This document shows, piece after piece, positions 10,936 to 21,590 of a stretch of DNA of 64,000 nucleotides (position 1 is the stretch's first letter; each line of letters begins with the position of its first letter). A program made the position numbers and the translations under genes. Under the pieces are notes generated by a model. The model was not told the origin of the DNA and ran no database searches. It saw only the letters and a list, made by a program, of their open reading frames with translations. Origin of the DNA: Aedes albopictus (lineage: Eukaryota > Arthropoda > Insecta > Diptera > Culicidae); NCBI RefSeq assembly GCF_035046485.1, contig NC_085137.1:479409396-479473395 (forward strand), given 5' to 3'.

Positions 10936-13000
10936 TCTCCCGGGATCCATTCCGACATTTCTTCATTGATTTTACCCGAAATTCTTTCTGAAGTTTCTCC
11001 CGGAACTCCTTCCGGATTTTTTTTTTTCAGGTATTCCTCCTGAGATTCATTAAGTGATTCTCCCAGATTTAGAAATTCCGGCATTTCCCGGCATTCCTGT
11101 AGCGATTTCTCTCAGGATTCCTCTAGGAATTCTTTCTGGAATTCCTTAAGTAAGTCCTCCCAAAATTCCTGTCAAGATTCTCCCAGGGTTTTTTTTTCAT
11201 AAAATTCTTCCGGCATTCCTCCAGGGATATTTCCATCAGGGATTCCTTTCAAGATTTGTTCAGGGATTTTTTTTTTCGCAATTCTATTACGAGTTATATC
11301 CATGGTTGTCTCCAGGATACCTCCAGAACTCTTCCTGGGGTTTCACCCGGGATTCTTTTCGGACTTCCTTCTAGAAATTCTTCAAGTAGTTTTCCCGGGA
11401 TTCCTACAGGAATTCCTGCTGGGATTTCTTCAACGATTCCTCCGGGATTTGCTTTCAATGATTTTTCTCAGTCCTGCTTTGGAGATTTCTTTTGGGATTC
11501 ATTCAGAGACGGTTTCAAGAATTTTTTCCAAGATTTCTATGTTGATTACTTCCTGGATTTCTTCTGAAATACCTTCAATGATTTCTTCAGGGATTTTTTT
11601 GGTATTCCTCCTGAGGTTCATTTATGGATTTCTATGGGGAATTCATCTGTTTTTTTTTTTCAGGGGCTCATGCTGAAGTTTCTCTCGTTATTGTTTAGCA
11701 ATTGGTATCTATTTGGTATCTCTTTGGAATGCCTATCGAGATATTGAATAATTTCTTTTGGGATCCTATCAGAGATTCCTTCCAGAATTTTTTAAGGGGA
11801 TTATCCTGTGATTCTTTTGCTTATTTCCTCGAGATTCTCTCAGAATTCTGTCCTTGGATTCTCTTAGGATGAGTATTGTCCAGAATACAAGAGACTTTAG
11901 AGATTGTATCATGGATTTCTCCAATATTCTTTCTGGGTTTTCTCCGAACTTCCTTCCAAGATACTTTCAGGAGTTTCTCGAATTCCTCTTGTGATTTCTT
12001 TGCGAATTTCTCTCGCGATTCCTTTAGGAATAAATGGAGGGATCTCTTTATTGGTTGTACCTAGATCTCATATAGAGATTTTTTCGGAGATTCATTCAGG
12101 AATTCTTTCATGGAATCTTGGTGGTCTTCCAGAATTCCTATTTAGATACTTTTAATGATTTCTCCTGGGATTCTTTCCGGCATTTTTATGGAATTCCAGA
12201 ATAGAAGAGACTCCTTTGATATTATTTCAGGAATTGCTCTTTGATTCGTTTGGGGATTCCATCAAGGAATCATACCAGAATTGCTTTAGATGTTCCGTCA
12301 GATTTTTTCCTGTAGTTTTATATCCCGGGGCTTCTTCGGGGGCTTCTTACGGGCTTCCTTTGTAGAGTCCTTTCGGAATTCCTTCAGAAATTTTTCCCAG
12401 TATTCATTTATTGAGTATTCCCGGGATTACTTCATTCATATTTTATTTTCAAAGTAACTTTTAGGAATTCCTGCAGAAATTATTACAGGGATTCCATCAA
12501 ATACTTGCACTAAATTCTCAAGAAATTTTCCTGTAAATCCTTCATTTATTTCTCCCGGGACTCCTTCTGGCAGTTTTTTAGGTATTCCTCCTGAGATTTA
12601 TTTGGAAATTTCTTCGGGAATTTCTCTTAGATTTTTTCAGGGATTCTTTTAGAGATTTCTGCCACGATTCCTTAGTTGATTTTCCCAGATTTTCTTTAGG
12701 CCTTTCTTTAGAATTTCTTCAGCCATTTCTCCCGAGATTCTTTTCGAGAATCCTTCTGAGACTGTTCTAATGATTGTTCAAAGACTCATTTGAGAATTCC
12801 TCCATAATTGTGTAATATTCTCTTGAGATTCTTTCAGGGATTACTCCAGGGATTCCGTCCGGGAATCGTACCGGGAGTCCTTCTTGGGTTCATTCCGGGA
12901 ATTCTCGCAGAATTTATCCCGGATAACTTTGAGGGAATCCTCTCGTCATTCCTTCCCATTTTTTTTCCTGGAACTAGATGAGGAGAAGATGGGAACTCTG
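10936..13000 (+). repeat. Degenerate 12-bp satellite array
   Basis: About 2 kb of diverged GGGATTCCTTCA / GGAATTCCTCC units, looser than the 1240 array. Frames at 11256-11676 and 11876-12155 read as Phe/Leu/Ser/Gly repeats and are by-products of the unit, not genes. Confidence 0.75.
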
Positions 13001-13047
13001 CGATAGTATTGCGAGTCATATATAAGGTATGATTAAATATTCAAATT

Positions 13048-13120
13048 CAATAAGCTAGACTTCACAAATGCTGACGTGAGTGAGAAATGGACAAATTGAA
13101 GTGCAATTTGTGAAAACAAA
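13048..13120 (-). mobile_element. SINE body fragment
   Basis: AAGCTAGACTTCACA, then GTGAGTGAGAAATGGACAAA, matches the outer part of the palindromic SINE at 7568-7650, in the same orientation as its left arm. Only part of the body remains and no B box is present. Confidence 0.7.
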
Positions 13121-13257
13121 CATTCTGGAGCTCTATCAGTATTAACACAGTCCATATGACCTTAAAATGCCTTACACCGTTTCGAAACAGGACTTCGATG
13201 TTTGTTCTATGTGCTGGTGGTGTAGTTTTGTTGTGATTTCGATGAAAATCCTACTCA

Positions 13258-13860
13258 AGACCTCTTTGAAGGATAAAGAATTCCTTCATTAATTTGTTTA
13301 GAATTTTTATTGGAAATCTATCCAGAGTACTTTGCGCAATTCCATTGTTAATTTATCTAGAAATCATATCTAATTCTAATGCCAGAAGAAATTTGAGGAA
13401 GAATAGCTCATTTTTTTTTATTTTTATCGCGATTCCTGGGGTTTCTACCAGAGCTCCTCCCAGGAGTTCCGCCAGTTTTTCTCGGGTTCTGTGCAGGACT
13501 TCCGCTTTGGATTTCTTCCAAAGATTTTAACGATATCCTTTCTGAGTTTCTCGCTGGATTCCCCGATAAGATCCTTCATGAATTCATAGAAAGTTTCTTT
13601 GAGAATTTCTTATGGTAGTTTCCGGGTTAACTTTCCAACAGTTGATCTCGGGATTTTTGTGAGGTTTAACGAAGTTTTTCCAGGAATTTCTTCCAGAGAG
13701 GTTTCCAATATTTCTCCCGGATTTTCTCGCAGGGTCTTCAGTGGGCATGTCGTGAAGAGCTCTGGGAATAATCCCGAGAAAATCTGAAATCTGAGAGGGA
13801 ACTTTCGGATTGCAGAAAATTCGTGAAAAACTTTTTAAGGAATCTCTGGAGGAGCTATGA
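13258..13860 (+). repeat. Degenerate 12-bp array remnant
   Basis: Loose GGATTTCTTCC / GGAATTTCTTCCAG units, with an apparent flip to the opposite orientation near 13760-13860 (TCTGGAGGAGC). It appears to be the tail of the array from 9.86 kb, separated by the SINE fragment and about 130 bp of unassigned sequence. Confidence 0.55.
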
Positions 13861-13864
13861 TAGA

Positions 13865-14530
13865 ATTATCTGTGTTCATATGTGTAAATATGAAGTCCGC
13901 ATCTCCACACCAAATCGTCCCTCAGAGAGCCTAAAGTTCTCAAACATTTTATGGGAACTGAAAGATATTAAATATTTTCGACAATAACACAATAACAACA
14001 AACATACCCGTTTCATATCAGATGGATAATTACAGATATTCCAATTATTTAATTACCGCGTTTTATGTTCTTACGGCGCGTTTTTATGCGAAATAAGGTC
14101 TAAAAGCTTGGTTGCGTGCAAAAATCTCATGTGCCTTCTTTACTAGGGTTTCAGACAGAGCTGTATGTTCGGACGTTATGTCACGGAAAAATGCGCCATA
14201 AAGTCCCGGGACATTATAGCCTTGGACGCTATGATATTGCGCCAAACTTACCTTAAATTCACATCCACAAAACTTTGTGGTGCTTCAAAGTTGTATGTCG
14301 CTGCTGCAGAATGAGGTAAAAGCTGCACAGTTATTGAAATAAATTGCTTTTTTCCCGTCGGTAAATTGTAAACAAACAGTTGCCTTCGTTCCAGGGAAGG
14401 TGCAGCTAAATGTGTGCTTGAGTTTTTTGCATACGTTAAATCGTATCTCACAACCACGAGTAACGAGCGAAACAGTGCCGACCGTCATCGTCATCATCGT
14501 CGTCGTCGTCGCCGTACACGATCGAGCCGG
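13865..14530. other. Region upstream of the candidate promoter
   Basis: Low-copy DNA with no supported gene. A GTC/ATC microsatellite-like tract lies at 14482-14512. Overlapping minus-strand frames (14248-14626) are open but have no domain. The 26-bp segment at 14431 recurs at 17520 (see findings). Confidence 0.4.
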
Positions 14531-14537
14531 CAGTAGC

Positions 14538-14672
14538 GAGAGAGCAAAGCGGAGAGTAAATAGCTTTATGTATACATAACCCATTATTCCCTTGTACATA
14601 GTAAAGATGTAGAGTTGTGCGCACAAAGAGAAAATACATCAGTTTTGTCTATCCCATCGTTGAAACTAGACG
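14538..14672 (+). promoter_or_regulatory. TATA-less Inr + DPE core promoter with GAGA tract
   Basis: TCAGTT at 14639-14644 matches the arthropod initiator with the transcription start A at 14641. AGACG at 14668-14672 sits exactly at +28 to +32 and matches the DPE consensus RGWYV. No TATA box is present near -30, as expected for DPE promoters. GAGAGAG at 14538-14544 is a possible GAGA-factor site about 100 bp upstream. The spacing agreement is what raises this above a chance match. Confidence 0.5.
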
Positions 14673-15020
14673 CGCGTTTTGATTTCGTGTGACGAAAGAA
14701 GTGCTTCTAAATCCCTCATTTTGAAGAAAAGGCTACTGTGAATTGTCGATTGTGCCCAGTTGAATTTCGATACACGATTAGCTAATTAGTGTCGATGGTT
14801 GTTCCGACATTGTGAATTTGTCCCCGAGTGGGAAATTAAAGGACAGTAGAGTTGTGTCGTGTCGATAAGTGTTTCGAAGAATCGTTTTGAGTGTTTCGAG
14901 GACTAATTTGAGAACTGTTTCGAAGAGACAATTAAGTGTCACGTAGTGCTAAAATCTGCCTCGCCAGAAGAACCACAAGCAGGCTCCGCCATCATTTCGA
15001 GGAGCCCGACGGTGTCGAAG
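14641..15020 (+). other. Candidate 5'UTR, first part
   Basis: Follows the Inr/DPE. It has the character of insect 5' leaders (GTGTTTCGAAGA, GTGACGAAAGAAGTGC) with little repetitive content and no long frame. It is broken at about 15021 by an antisense RTE fragment. That it is transcribed is inferred only from the promoter match and the coding exon downstream. Confidence 0.4.
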
Positions 15021-16346
15021 TCGTGAACAGTAGGCATGTGAGTCCGTCACCTTGTCGCAGTCCCCGGCGAGATTCATAAACTGGTTAGTGCACCCGAAAC
15101 CCTTACGCAGTTTTACACACCGCCCATCGTTGGATCAGTCTAGTCAACTTACCAGGAAAGCCGTTTTCGTCAATGATTCTCCATAGCTCTGCGCGGTCGA
15201 TACTGTCGTATGCCGCTTTGAAGTCGATTAACAGGTGATGCGTTGGGACCCGGTATTCACGGCATTTCTGAAGGATTTGCCGTACGGTGAAGATCTGGTC
15301 CGTTGTTGACCGACCGTCGATGAAGCCGGCTTGATAACTTCCCACGAACTCATTCGTTTAAGGTGATAGACGACGGAAGATGATCTGGGATAGCACTTTG
15401 TAGGCAGCACTCAAAGTAGTGATCGTTTTGAAGTTCAAACATTCAAAATAGTCGCCTTGATTATGAATGGGTAAGATAACCCCTTCCTTCCACTTCTCCG
15501 GTAGCTGTTCGATTTCCCAAATTCTGACTATCAGCCGGTGCATACAGCTGGCCAACTTTTTTGGGCCCATCTTGATGAGTTCAGCTGCGATACCATCCTT
15601 ACCAGCTGCTTTGTTTGTTTTGAGCTAATGAATGGCATTTTTAACTTCCCTCAGCGTGGGAGCTGATTATTTCCGTCCTCCGCTGCACTGGTGTCGTCGT
15701 TTTCTCCATTGCCGTGGTCTCCTGTGCCTACGTTCTCCAAGCCGTTCAGGTGCTGATCGAAGTGCTGCTTCCACCTTTCGATCACCTCACGTCCGTTCGT
15801 CAAGAGGCCTCCGTCTTCATCCCTGCATATTTCGGCTCGTGGCACGAAGCCGTTGCGGAATGCGTTGAGCTTCTCGTAGAACTTCCGTGTTTCTTGGGAA
15901 CGGCACAACAGTTCCATTTCCTTGCATGCCGCTTCTTCCAGCCGACGCTTTTTCCCCCGAAAGAGGCGGGTCTGCTGTTTCCGCTTCTTTTTGTAACGTT
16001 CCACGTTCTCTAGGGTCCCTAGCTGCAGCATTACCGCCCGCGCTGCGTTATTCTCCTTCAAAACCGTTCAGCACTTTTCGTCGAACCATTCCTTCCGTCG
16101 TTTCCGTTCCACGTACCCGATGGTGCTCTCGGCTGCGGCGTTGATGGCTGCTTTCACTGTACCCAGCAGTCCTCTAAAGGGGCCTCATCGAGCTTGTCCT
16201 CGTCTGGCAACGCGGCCAGCGAATGCTGAAGAGACATCCGGTTGCTTCAGTCGCTCAAGGTTGTACCGTGGCGGTCGCCGGTATGCCGTTCATTATTGAT
16301 GACGGAAAGTTTTGGGCGCATCCTGACCATCACCAGATAGTGAGAC
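15021..16346 (-). pseudogene. RTE-clade retrotransposon fragment (dead)
   Basis: Antisense to the candidate gene and collinear with about 59210-60546 of the larger RTE. Minus-strand pieces are 15651-16061 (basic linker before the RT), 15358-15570 (IWEIEQLPEKWKEGVILPI) and 15103-15345 (GSYQAGFIDGRSTTDQIF, then FKAAYDSID of RT motif A). Frameshifts separate them; the endonuclease, the RT palm FADD motif and the 3' end are all absent. Both ends are truncated and no target duplication was found, so this is an old internal remnant. Confidence 0.9.
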
Positions 16347-16911
16347 GTCAATTTTTTTTTCGTGCTGTGTTTTTGTCATGCTGCTCTTCAGCGTTTTGTA
16401 GGTTTTGTATGAATTCGGCCGATGGCAGCGAAAATGTGGCTACCAGGAGGCACGATGCAAGTAGGTCCGCGAGTTTTGATTCAAATGGTGCCGTCATTGA
16501 TGCGTTCAGCAGAATCGTGATTCGGCGCAACACCAGAAATTTCTTCAGTTGGAAAGTTTTTCTAAAGTGATAAAAAGTGAAGAATATCATTGGGTGCATT
16601 CCGGCTGATGGTGGCCCAAATTGTTCAGCATAAGTTTCTTTTTTTCGCGATTCCGAAGTGTGGTTGACTTGTGCTAAGGCCAGTAGTGGGAGTGAATACA
16701 ACGGGGAAAGTGTACTGAACGTCTTCAGCTGCTTGCATTAGGCAGTTTTAAGAATGTTGAGGTTTCCAATATGTAGTGTGTTTTACAGTTCCGCTGATGG
16801 TTCGACCCATGGTACTCAACCACCCGGATAGTGCATCGTATCACAAAAAATATGTGTTTGAAAAGGAAGAGTGATCTTAAATCACTTGAAACGTGATATT
16901 TTGTTCTAATG
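16347..16911 (+). other. Candidate 5'UTR, second part, with a uORF
   Basis: Low-copy sequence after the RTE fragment, leading to the candidate start codon. A short upstream frame at 16409-16570 (begins MNSADGSENV, 53 residues) would be a uORF if transcribed. An acceptor-like TGCTGCTCTTCAG ends at 16391. There is an in-frame stop (TGA 16894-16896) before the coding start, so the coding frame does not extend further upstream. Confidence 0.35.
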
Positions 16912-17011
16912 ATGACTAATCGCGTGTGCAACGGAGGTGAAATGGAAACTAAACCCAGTCATTGGAGTAGACACCTTAATGATGATGGCAGCGGATCCTG
17001 GATAGTTCTCG
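16912..17011 (+). CDS. Candidate first coding exon, unrecognised gene
   Basis: Open frame of 33 codons plus one base, starting MTNRVCNGGE and ending GSGSWIVL, then a GTGAG donor at 17012. The start is uncertain: ATGs in the same frame lie at 16909, 16912 and 16942; 16942 has the best Kozak context (GAAATGG) and 16912 has A at -3. An in-frame stop at 16894 limits the 5' side. The exon ends in phase 1, which fits exon 21472-21590, whose open frame needs exactly one incoming base (the split codon becomes Gly). Unspliced, the frame would stop after about 9 more codons. No domain is visible and I do not recognise the protein. Support: promoter upstream, donor, and phase match; no homology checked. 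Confidence 0.45.
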
Positions 17012-17485
17012 GTGAGATTGTTCTAATTATTTTTGATTAATCTCATTACAACACAATGCAATGAGATACATACGTTCATGGTTTATCCTACATAGGTATC
17101 AAACTTCAATCATATATACTTTAACCGCTTGTGAAGATCATTAATGGAGACAATTAGATGTTCGGAATTGAACCACAAAAACTACACCACATTTAGTGAG
17201 ATCTTTCCAATATATTTTTTTATTTATTTATCTACTAATACACATTTGTTATGTAACTGCATATAAGTTGAAAATTCGCTATTTTCAACATCCTTTCATC
17301 TATTGGAAGCTGCTTCAGTTCTGGGCTCTTTCTAAGTTGATGAAGGGATTTATAAATGCTTGCAAGGACTTGGCCAGGTGTGTGGAGCTGAGTGGGTCTA
17401 TGGCATTGTAGATAGTAGCGACATCAGCAATGTTAATGGATATATTCAACTTTGCAACTCCATCCAAGATTTGTGCAAGTATTCA
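17012..17485 (+). other. Intron 1 of candidate gene, first part
   Basis: Begins with the GTGAG donor. AT-rich with no gene recognised; the open frame at 17196-17411 has no supported function. The intron (17012-21471) holds an hAT, a SINE, a Helitron, a foldback and a SINE-like fragment, all listed separately. Confidence 0.4.
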
Positions 17486-17520
17486 TGCTATGCTATGCTA
17501 TGCTATGCTATGCTATGCTA
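17486..17520. repeat. (ATGCT)n microsatellite
   Basis: About seven ATGCT units, followed at once by the segment shared with 14431. Confidence 0.95.
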
Positions 17521-17635
17521 TACGTTAAATCGTATCTCACTACCACAGGGAAAGATGTCTTCGTTGCACTGTGATGGTGTTTTATGATCTGGCGGACAAA
17601 AAAAGCAGTGAAATATTTTGGTCGTTATTCTAAAG

Positions 17636-18739
17636 CAGTGATCCTCAGCCTAACTGACTTTGCGGGCCAAATTAAATTTAAAAAAGAGACTGCGGGCCGC
17701 AAGTCATTCAAGAGTTTATTTCTCGGTTTATTTTTAACAATTTTCAAGGTTCAACACAATATATATTTGTTTGATTATTCGAAAAGCGTGAAGAACAAGT
17801 ATAATTTAAAATTCACGAATAAAAAGAAATCATTTTTTTATATTGAACGAAAGCAAACAATTAAACCACCTGGAGAATGTGGAACCGTTAGGTTTTTTAG
17901 GACTTCTCGTGAATTTTGAGAAATTTCAGAATGATTTGTGGGGATTTCAGGGTTCTTGGAAGAAATTCCGAACAACTGCCCGGAGATACTGTTTTAGAAG
18001 TCCTTGGTGATTTTTTTTTTAGTTTTTCTTGCATAATTTCATAGGAAGCCAATATGAAAAACCTGCACACATGATTTTAAAGTATTTGTAGCTGATTTGG
18101 AATAGATATTTCGAGAGGAATTCCCAAAAGTATTACTAGAGAAATGAAAAGTATCTTGTCTAATCCCTGAAGTTTTTAGCGAAATTCTGAAATTTTGGGC
18201 AACACTTCCTTTAAAAGAAATTGTAGGTAAAAATTCTGTAAAATATTTTGAAATAGTTTCTTGGTAGAAGCTGAATATGAAGTAATATATACAATTTTTC
18301 CGCCGATAGAAACAAAATGAAAATTATTATAATTTTATTTTAGTGAAATTAAACAAATTTCTAATGACGAGTTCTGCCACAAGTCCAAAATCCATGGCAT
18401 AGATCCTGTGAAACTTGGCATAACCTCATTATTCAAGCGAAACAAGTCGTTTTTAACAACAGTTTTGAATATTTTCCAAACATAATTCAACAAAGTGGCC
18501 TTTTACAAAAACTTTCAAAAATCTTACTTCTTTTGAAAAACTCTCGATGATATTGGAAAAATTTCAGTAGGTAATATTCATTCTCATGAAAGTTTTAAAA
18601 TATGTGTGAAATTTCTGATTTTCATTATGGAACTTATGAATGGGCCACTTACTAATACATTTCAAAACCAGTTCGCGGGCCGCATAAAACCAGGTCAAGG
18701 GCCGCATGCGGCCCGCGGGCCGCAGTTTGGTGACCACTG
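17636..18739. mobile_element. Non-autonomous hAT element with 8-bp target duplication
   Basis: Ends CAGTGATCCTCAGCC and GGTGACCACTG are inverted hAT-type termini. TTCTAAAG flanks both sides exactly (17628-17635, 18740-18747), the 8-bp duplication typical of hAT transposases. GGCCGC-rich subterminal blocks (GCGGGCCGC) lie at both ends around an AT-rich core with no transposase. A related end is at 28270-28339. Confidence 0.9.
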
Positions 18740-18773
18740 TTCTAAAGCTATTTATATTTATGTGAAGCGGTCC

Positions 18774-18960
18774 TGAAGTGATGGTTAAAGCACGAAACTA
18801 TTACGCCGAGGACCTGGGATCGAATCCCACTCGACATGTGAGTTCTTCCTTCGGAGGGGAAGTAAAGCTTGGGTCCCGAGATGAACTTAGCATTAGGGCT
18901 AAATATTTCGTTAATACAAATAAAAAAGCTATATTTATCTTAATTAAAAAGCGAAGCATT
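18774..18960 (+). mobile_element. tRNA-derived SINE, second family
   Basis: The tRNA-like head has GTGATGGTTAAAGCACGAAA and a B box GGGATCGAATCCC (near 18817), followed by a body (AGTTCTTCCTTCGGAGGGGA, GGGTCCCGAGATGAA) shared with the minus-strand copy at 37515-37695. Confidence 0.8.
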
Positions 18961-19140
18961 TGACCGACTTTTCTAATACACAGCTTCGGTAAAATCATAT
19001 TTTTTTAATCATCCTATATACCTTAATGACATTTAGAAGGTGAGATTTTTCCAACGTGTTGAATACAATTCAATAGTGCGATCGCTCGAGGGTTAAGGAA
19101 ATGATGGTTGTTTTACGATAAGTTTTTTTTTTACAAAATA

Positions 19141-19373
19141 CTAGCTGTACCCGGCAAACTTTGTCTTGCCTACTGCGTTTTTAGACGTTTCAAGTTTCTA
19201 TTCAAGACCAAATCCCCGGTCCCCGGTATGGAGATCGATTTTCAAAAACTATCATTTTTTGTCCATGTTTTATGTCTCATAAACCTTCCTTAACTAAGAC
19301 GACCAGAATCGGACCTTCCGTTCGCAAGTTATGCGCGGTCCCACGTATGCCACTACATTTTTATATATATAGA
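19141..19373 (-). mobile_element. Short non-autonomous Helitron, complete ends
   Basis: On the minus strand it starts TCTATATATATAAAAATG and ends GCCGGGTACAGCTAG, between host A and T, as Helitrons do. It is 233 bp and has no coding capacity. It shares its body with 5701-5947 (CACGTATGCCACT region) and its 3' tail with 22115-22416. Confidence 0.8.
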
Positions 19374-19383
19374 TGAAAGCTAA

Positions 19384-19470
19384 TTTATGAATAAGTTATT
19401 GAAAACAAGCTGAACATGAGGCATTGGATGAGCTACAAGGATAAGCTCGATCATTATTGGTCGGTGCTAA
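19384..19470 (+). repeat. Dispersed repeat fragment (matches window start)
   Basis: Shares CTCGATCATTATTGGTC and flanking similarity with 9-90. The overlapping open frame 19416-19685 runs into a poly-A tract (19611-19623), which hints at a retrocopied fragment, but no family was recognised. Confidence 0.4.
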
Positions 19471-19479
19471 GTTCAAAAT

Positions 19480-20029
19480 CTTCTAAGGCTGATGTTTTTG
19501 CGAGAGTTAGAAACTCTGAAAGTATCTGCACAGAGAGAATACTCTGCCATGTTCTGAACTACGACTCCAAGCTCTTTCTCGTTCGTCACAACCCTAATGC
19601 ATATTTTATTCAAAAAAAAAAAAACCTTCCAACAAACCCTCCCTCACACTCGAACCATCTTTTTGTGTTGGGCATTAAATATTAAAAATTTAATTTATTT
19701 CTTTCTCGCCATTTTTTTCCACTTTCGTCGTGTTTTCTTCTACGGCACTTTGACGAGAGACGCTGGTGCTCTTTCGCCATCCATTTGGCCTGAGCAACTT
19801 GTATGTGGTTTCTCCCGCAAGATTGGCAGCCCAGTGCTGCCAGTGCTCGCTCAATCCATCCTTAATCTAAATCGCAACCCAACTTACTCAGAGGTAGCTG
19901 TTTTCCCACCAATCCACCAGCAGCCAGCTCATCGCGTGCAATGTATGCGATTTGCCGCCATATGAATGATTTATTTTTCCTACATTGTTTACGGTCGCTT
20001 TGTGGATCCACGTTTTTCTCACCGCCACA
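19480..20029. other. Intronic low-copy DNA
   Basis: Nothing recognised apart from an A tract at 19611-19623. The frame at 19597-19965 has no domain. Confidence 0.4.
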
Positions 20030-20369
20030 CGCTATGTCTGAACCAGCAGATTATAAAAATTGAAAGTACATCGGGTTTCTTTCCATAAAACATCAGTATT
20101 CAAGCTATATTTTCATTTGCAGAAGGTTTCAAAATATTCTATCGGGGAAATTTTGATTTTTCCATCTTTTTGACCGTTTTTCATACAAATTTGCTTGAAA
20201 TCCTCATTTTCGATCAATTTCTCTCCCATACAAAATGTATGGAAAAATTTTCACCGATAGAATATTTTAAAACCTTCTGCAAATGAAAATATAGCTTGAA
20301 TACTGATGTTTTATGTAAAGAAACCCGATGTACATTCAATTTTTATAATCTGCTGGTTCCGACATAGCG
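20030..20369. mobile_element. Foldback MITE, 340 bp
   Basis: Left arm about 20030-20150 and right arm about 20250-20369 are near-perfect reverse complements (ends CGCTATGTC and GACATAGCG; shared CAGCAGATTATAAAAATTGA). The loop is AT-rich. No target duplication could be fixed with confidence. Confidence 0.85.
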
Positions 20370-21172
20370 TGCGCCATACTCGTTCCGCGTGTTTTTGTCG
20401 CCAATGGGTTCGTCCCCATATTTGTTGTTGGCGTTCGGTGACGACAACTTAGAAACAGCAGTGACGGGTTTCCTGGGCATGAAAGTGGGGGAGTCTTGCA
20501 GAAAAGGACCTGCATCGCACGTCCTCGTGCGCCACTACGAGGACCGCGAAAATGTTTCTGTGGTGGCAGGGAATTGCGCTCTCGTTGTGTTATGGATATT
20601 TAATGGCAAAAGATGTTATGCCGAGATAAAATTGAGCGTGAATTGTTAATGTTCTTATTTGTGTGAAATTTCTGACCCCGTTTCAAAAATATTTAAAACT
20701 TTTCAGGCGCTTTAACATTTTCAAAGGAAACATTAGTTCAATGCCTGAATCGTTTGTCAATTGAAGGGTTAAATATTTGCTGTGGAAAACCCCAAAAAAG
20801 TCTGGTTGTGTGAATGTGCAACGACTAGTATGAAATATACCCTCATTTCAAGAATTTCGTAATGTTTCTTCTGATCGCTCACAGATACCCATCTCAAGCG
20901 CATTCACTCTCCGGATCTTCTGTTATTAATTATTTAGCTATAATTTGTAGAAATTAAAAAAGGAAAAGCATTTTCTTATTTCCTTCGCGCCAACCCCACC
21001 GCTACCCTCCTCGATTTTTTATTTCTGCCAAGGCAACGACTGCATCGCGAAGCTGTCCGGTATATACCAAAAAAAATGACTACGTACCCGATTAGAAGAC
21101 AGTACCATAATCACACCAGATTATGTTATTAACAGCCTAAACAATCATAAACTTTTTGGTAATAAAAGGGGT
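20370..21172. other. Intronic low-copy DNA
   Basis: An open frame at 20389-20649 has no domain or splice support. The rest is AT-rich with nothing recognised. Confidence 0.4.
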
Positions 21173-21173
21173 C

Positions 21174-21250
21174 ACGTAGGTAAAGCGGCAAATCCATGCA
21201 GAGGGTGACGGGTTTGATTCCTGGTCGAAGATTTGTCGTTTTAGACGTTG
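21174..21250 (+). mobile_element. tRNA-like SINE head fragment
   Basis: Contains GGTAAAGCGGCAAATCC and a B box GGGTTTGATTCCTGG near 21212. The A box and the acceptor stem do not form a functional tRNA. Probably a 3'-truncated SINE. Confidence 0.5.
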
Positions 21251-21471
21251 ATATTTTTCTTCTTTTGGCTACAAATTCCGTGTGAGCTTTTGTTATCAAG
21301 GCATCCACTCACGTACGGGCAATGCCACTGACTGACCCGCTCGGTGGAACGAGAGCGAAATCAAATTTTAAATGGACCGGACTCGACAGATTCCCGGTTC
21401 CCAGCTCGCGTTTTTTTTTTGTGTCTTCTACGGTCGCGAACCATTTTTCTTCTCATAATTTCCTTTTATAG

Positions 21472-21590
21472 GTGACTCGCGTCCCGATGTACCTACTCAC
21501 CCGATGACACCTCCAACCGCTGGCATTGCAATGACTGTGAAGAGGGACACAGTCAACGGCAGCAGTTGGAGGAGGCTGTTCTCGGTGAAG
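21472..21590 (+). CDS. Candidate internal coding exon of the same gene
   Basis: The acceptor is a pyrimidine-rich tract ending TTTCCTTTTATAG at 21471. The exon is 119 bp; one frame is open throughout (39 codons after two bases of a split codon), while the other two hit stops. It reads DSRPDVPTHP early and SSWRRLFSVK at the end, with GC-rich third positions unlike the AT-rich surroundings. The donor is AAG|GTGATT at 21591 and the exon ends in phase 0; reading on would stop within three codons, so splicing is needed. It is in phase with the exon ending at 17011. The Pro/Thr-rich start and basic end suggest an unstructured N-terminal region. I do not recognise the protein. Confidence 0.6.

Noticed and set aside
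14248..14626. Minus-strand frames with a GTAAGT donor at 14251
   Set aside because: A single good donor motif; no domain, and the acceptors tried gave only a very short exon. Overlaps the better-supported plus-strand promoter region.
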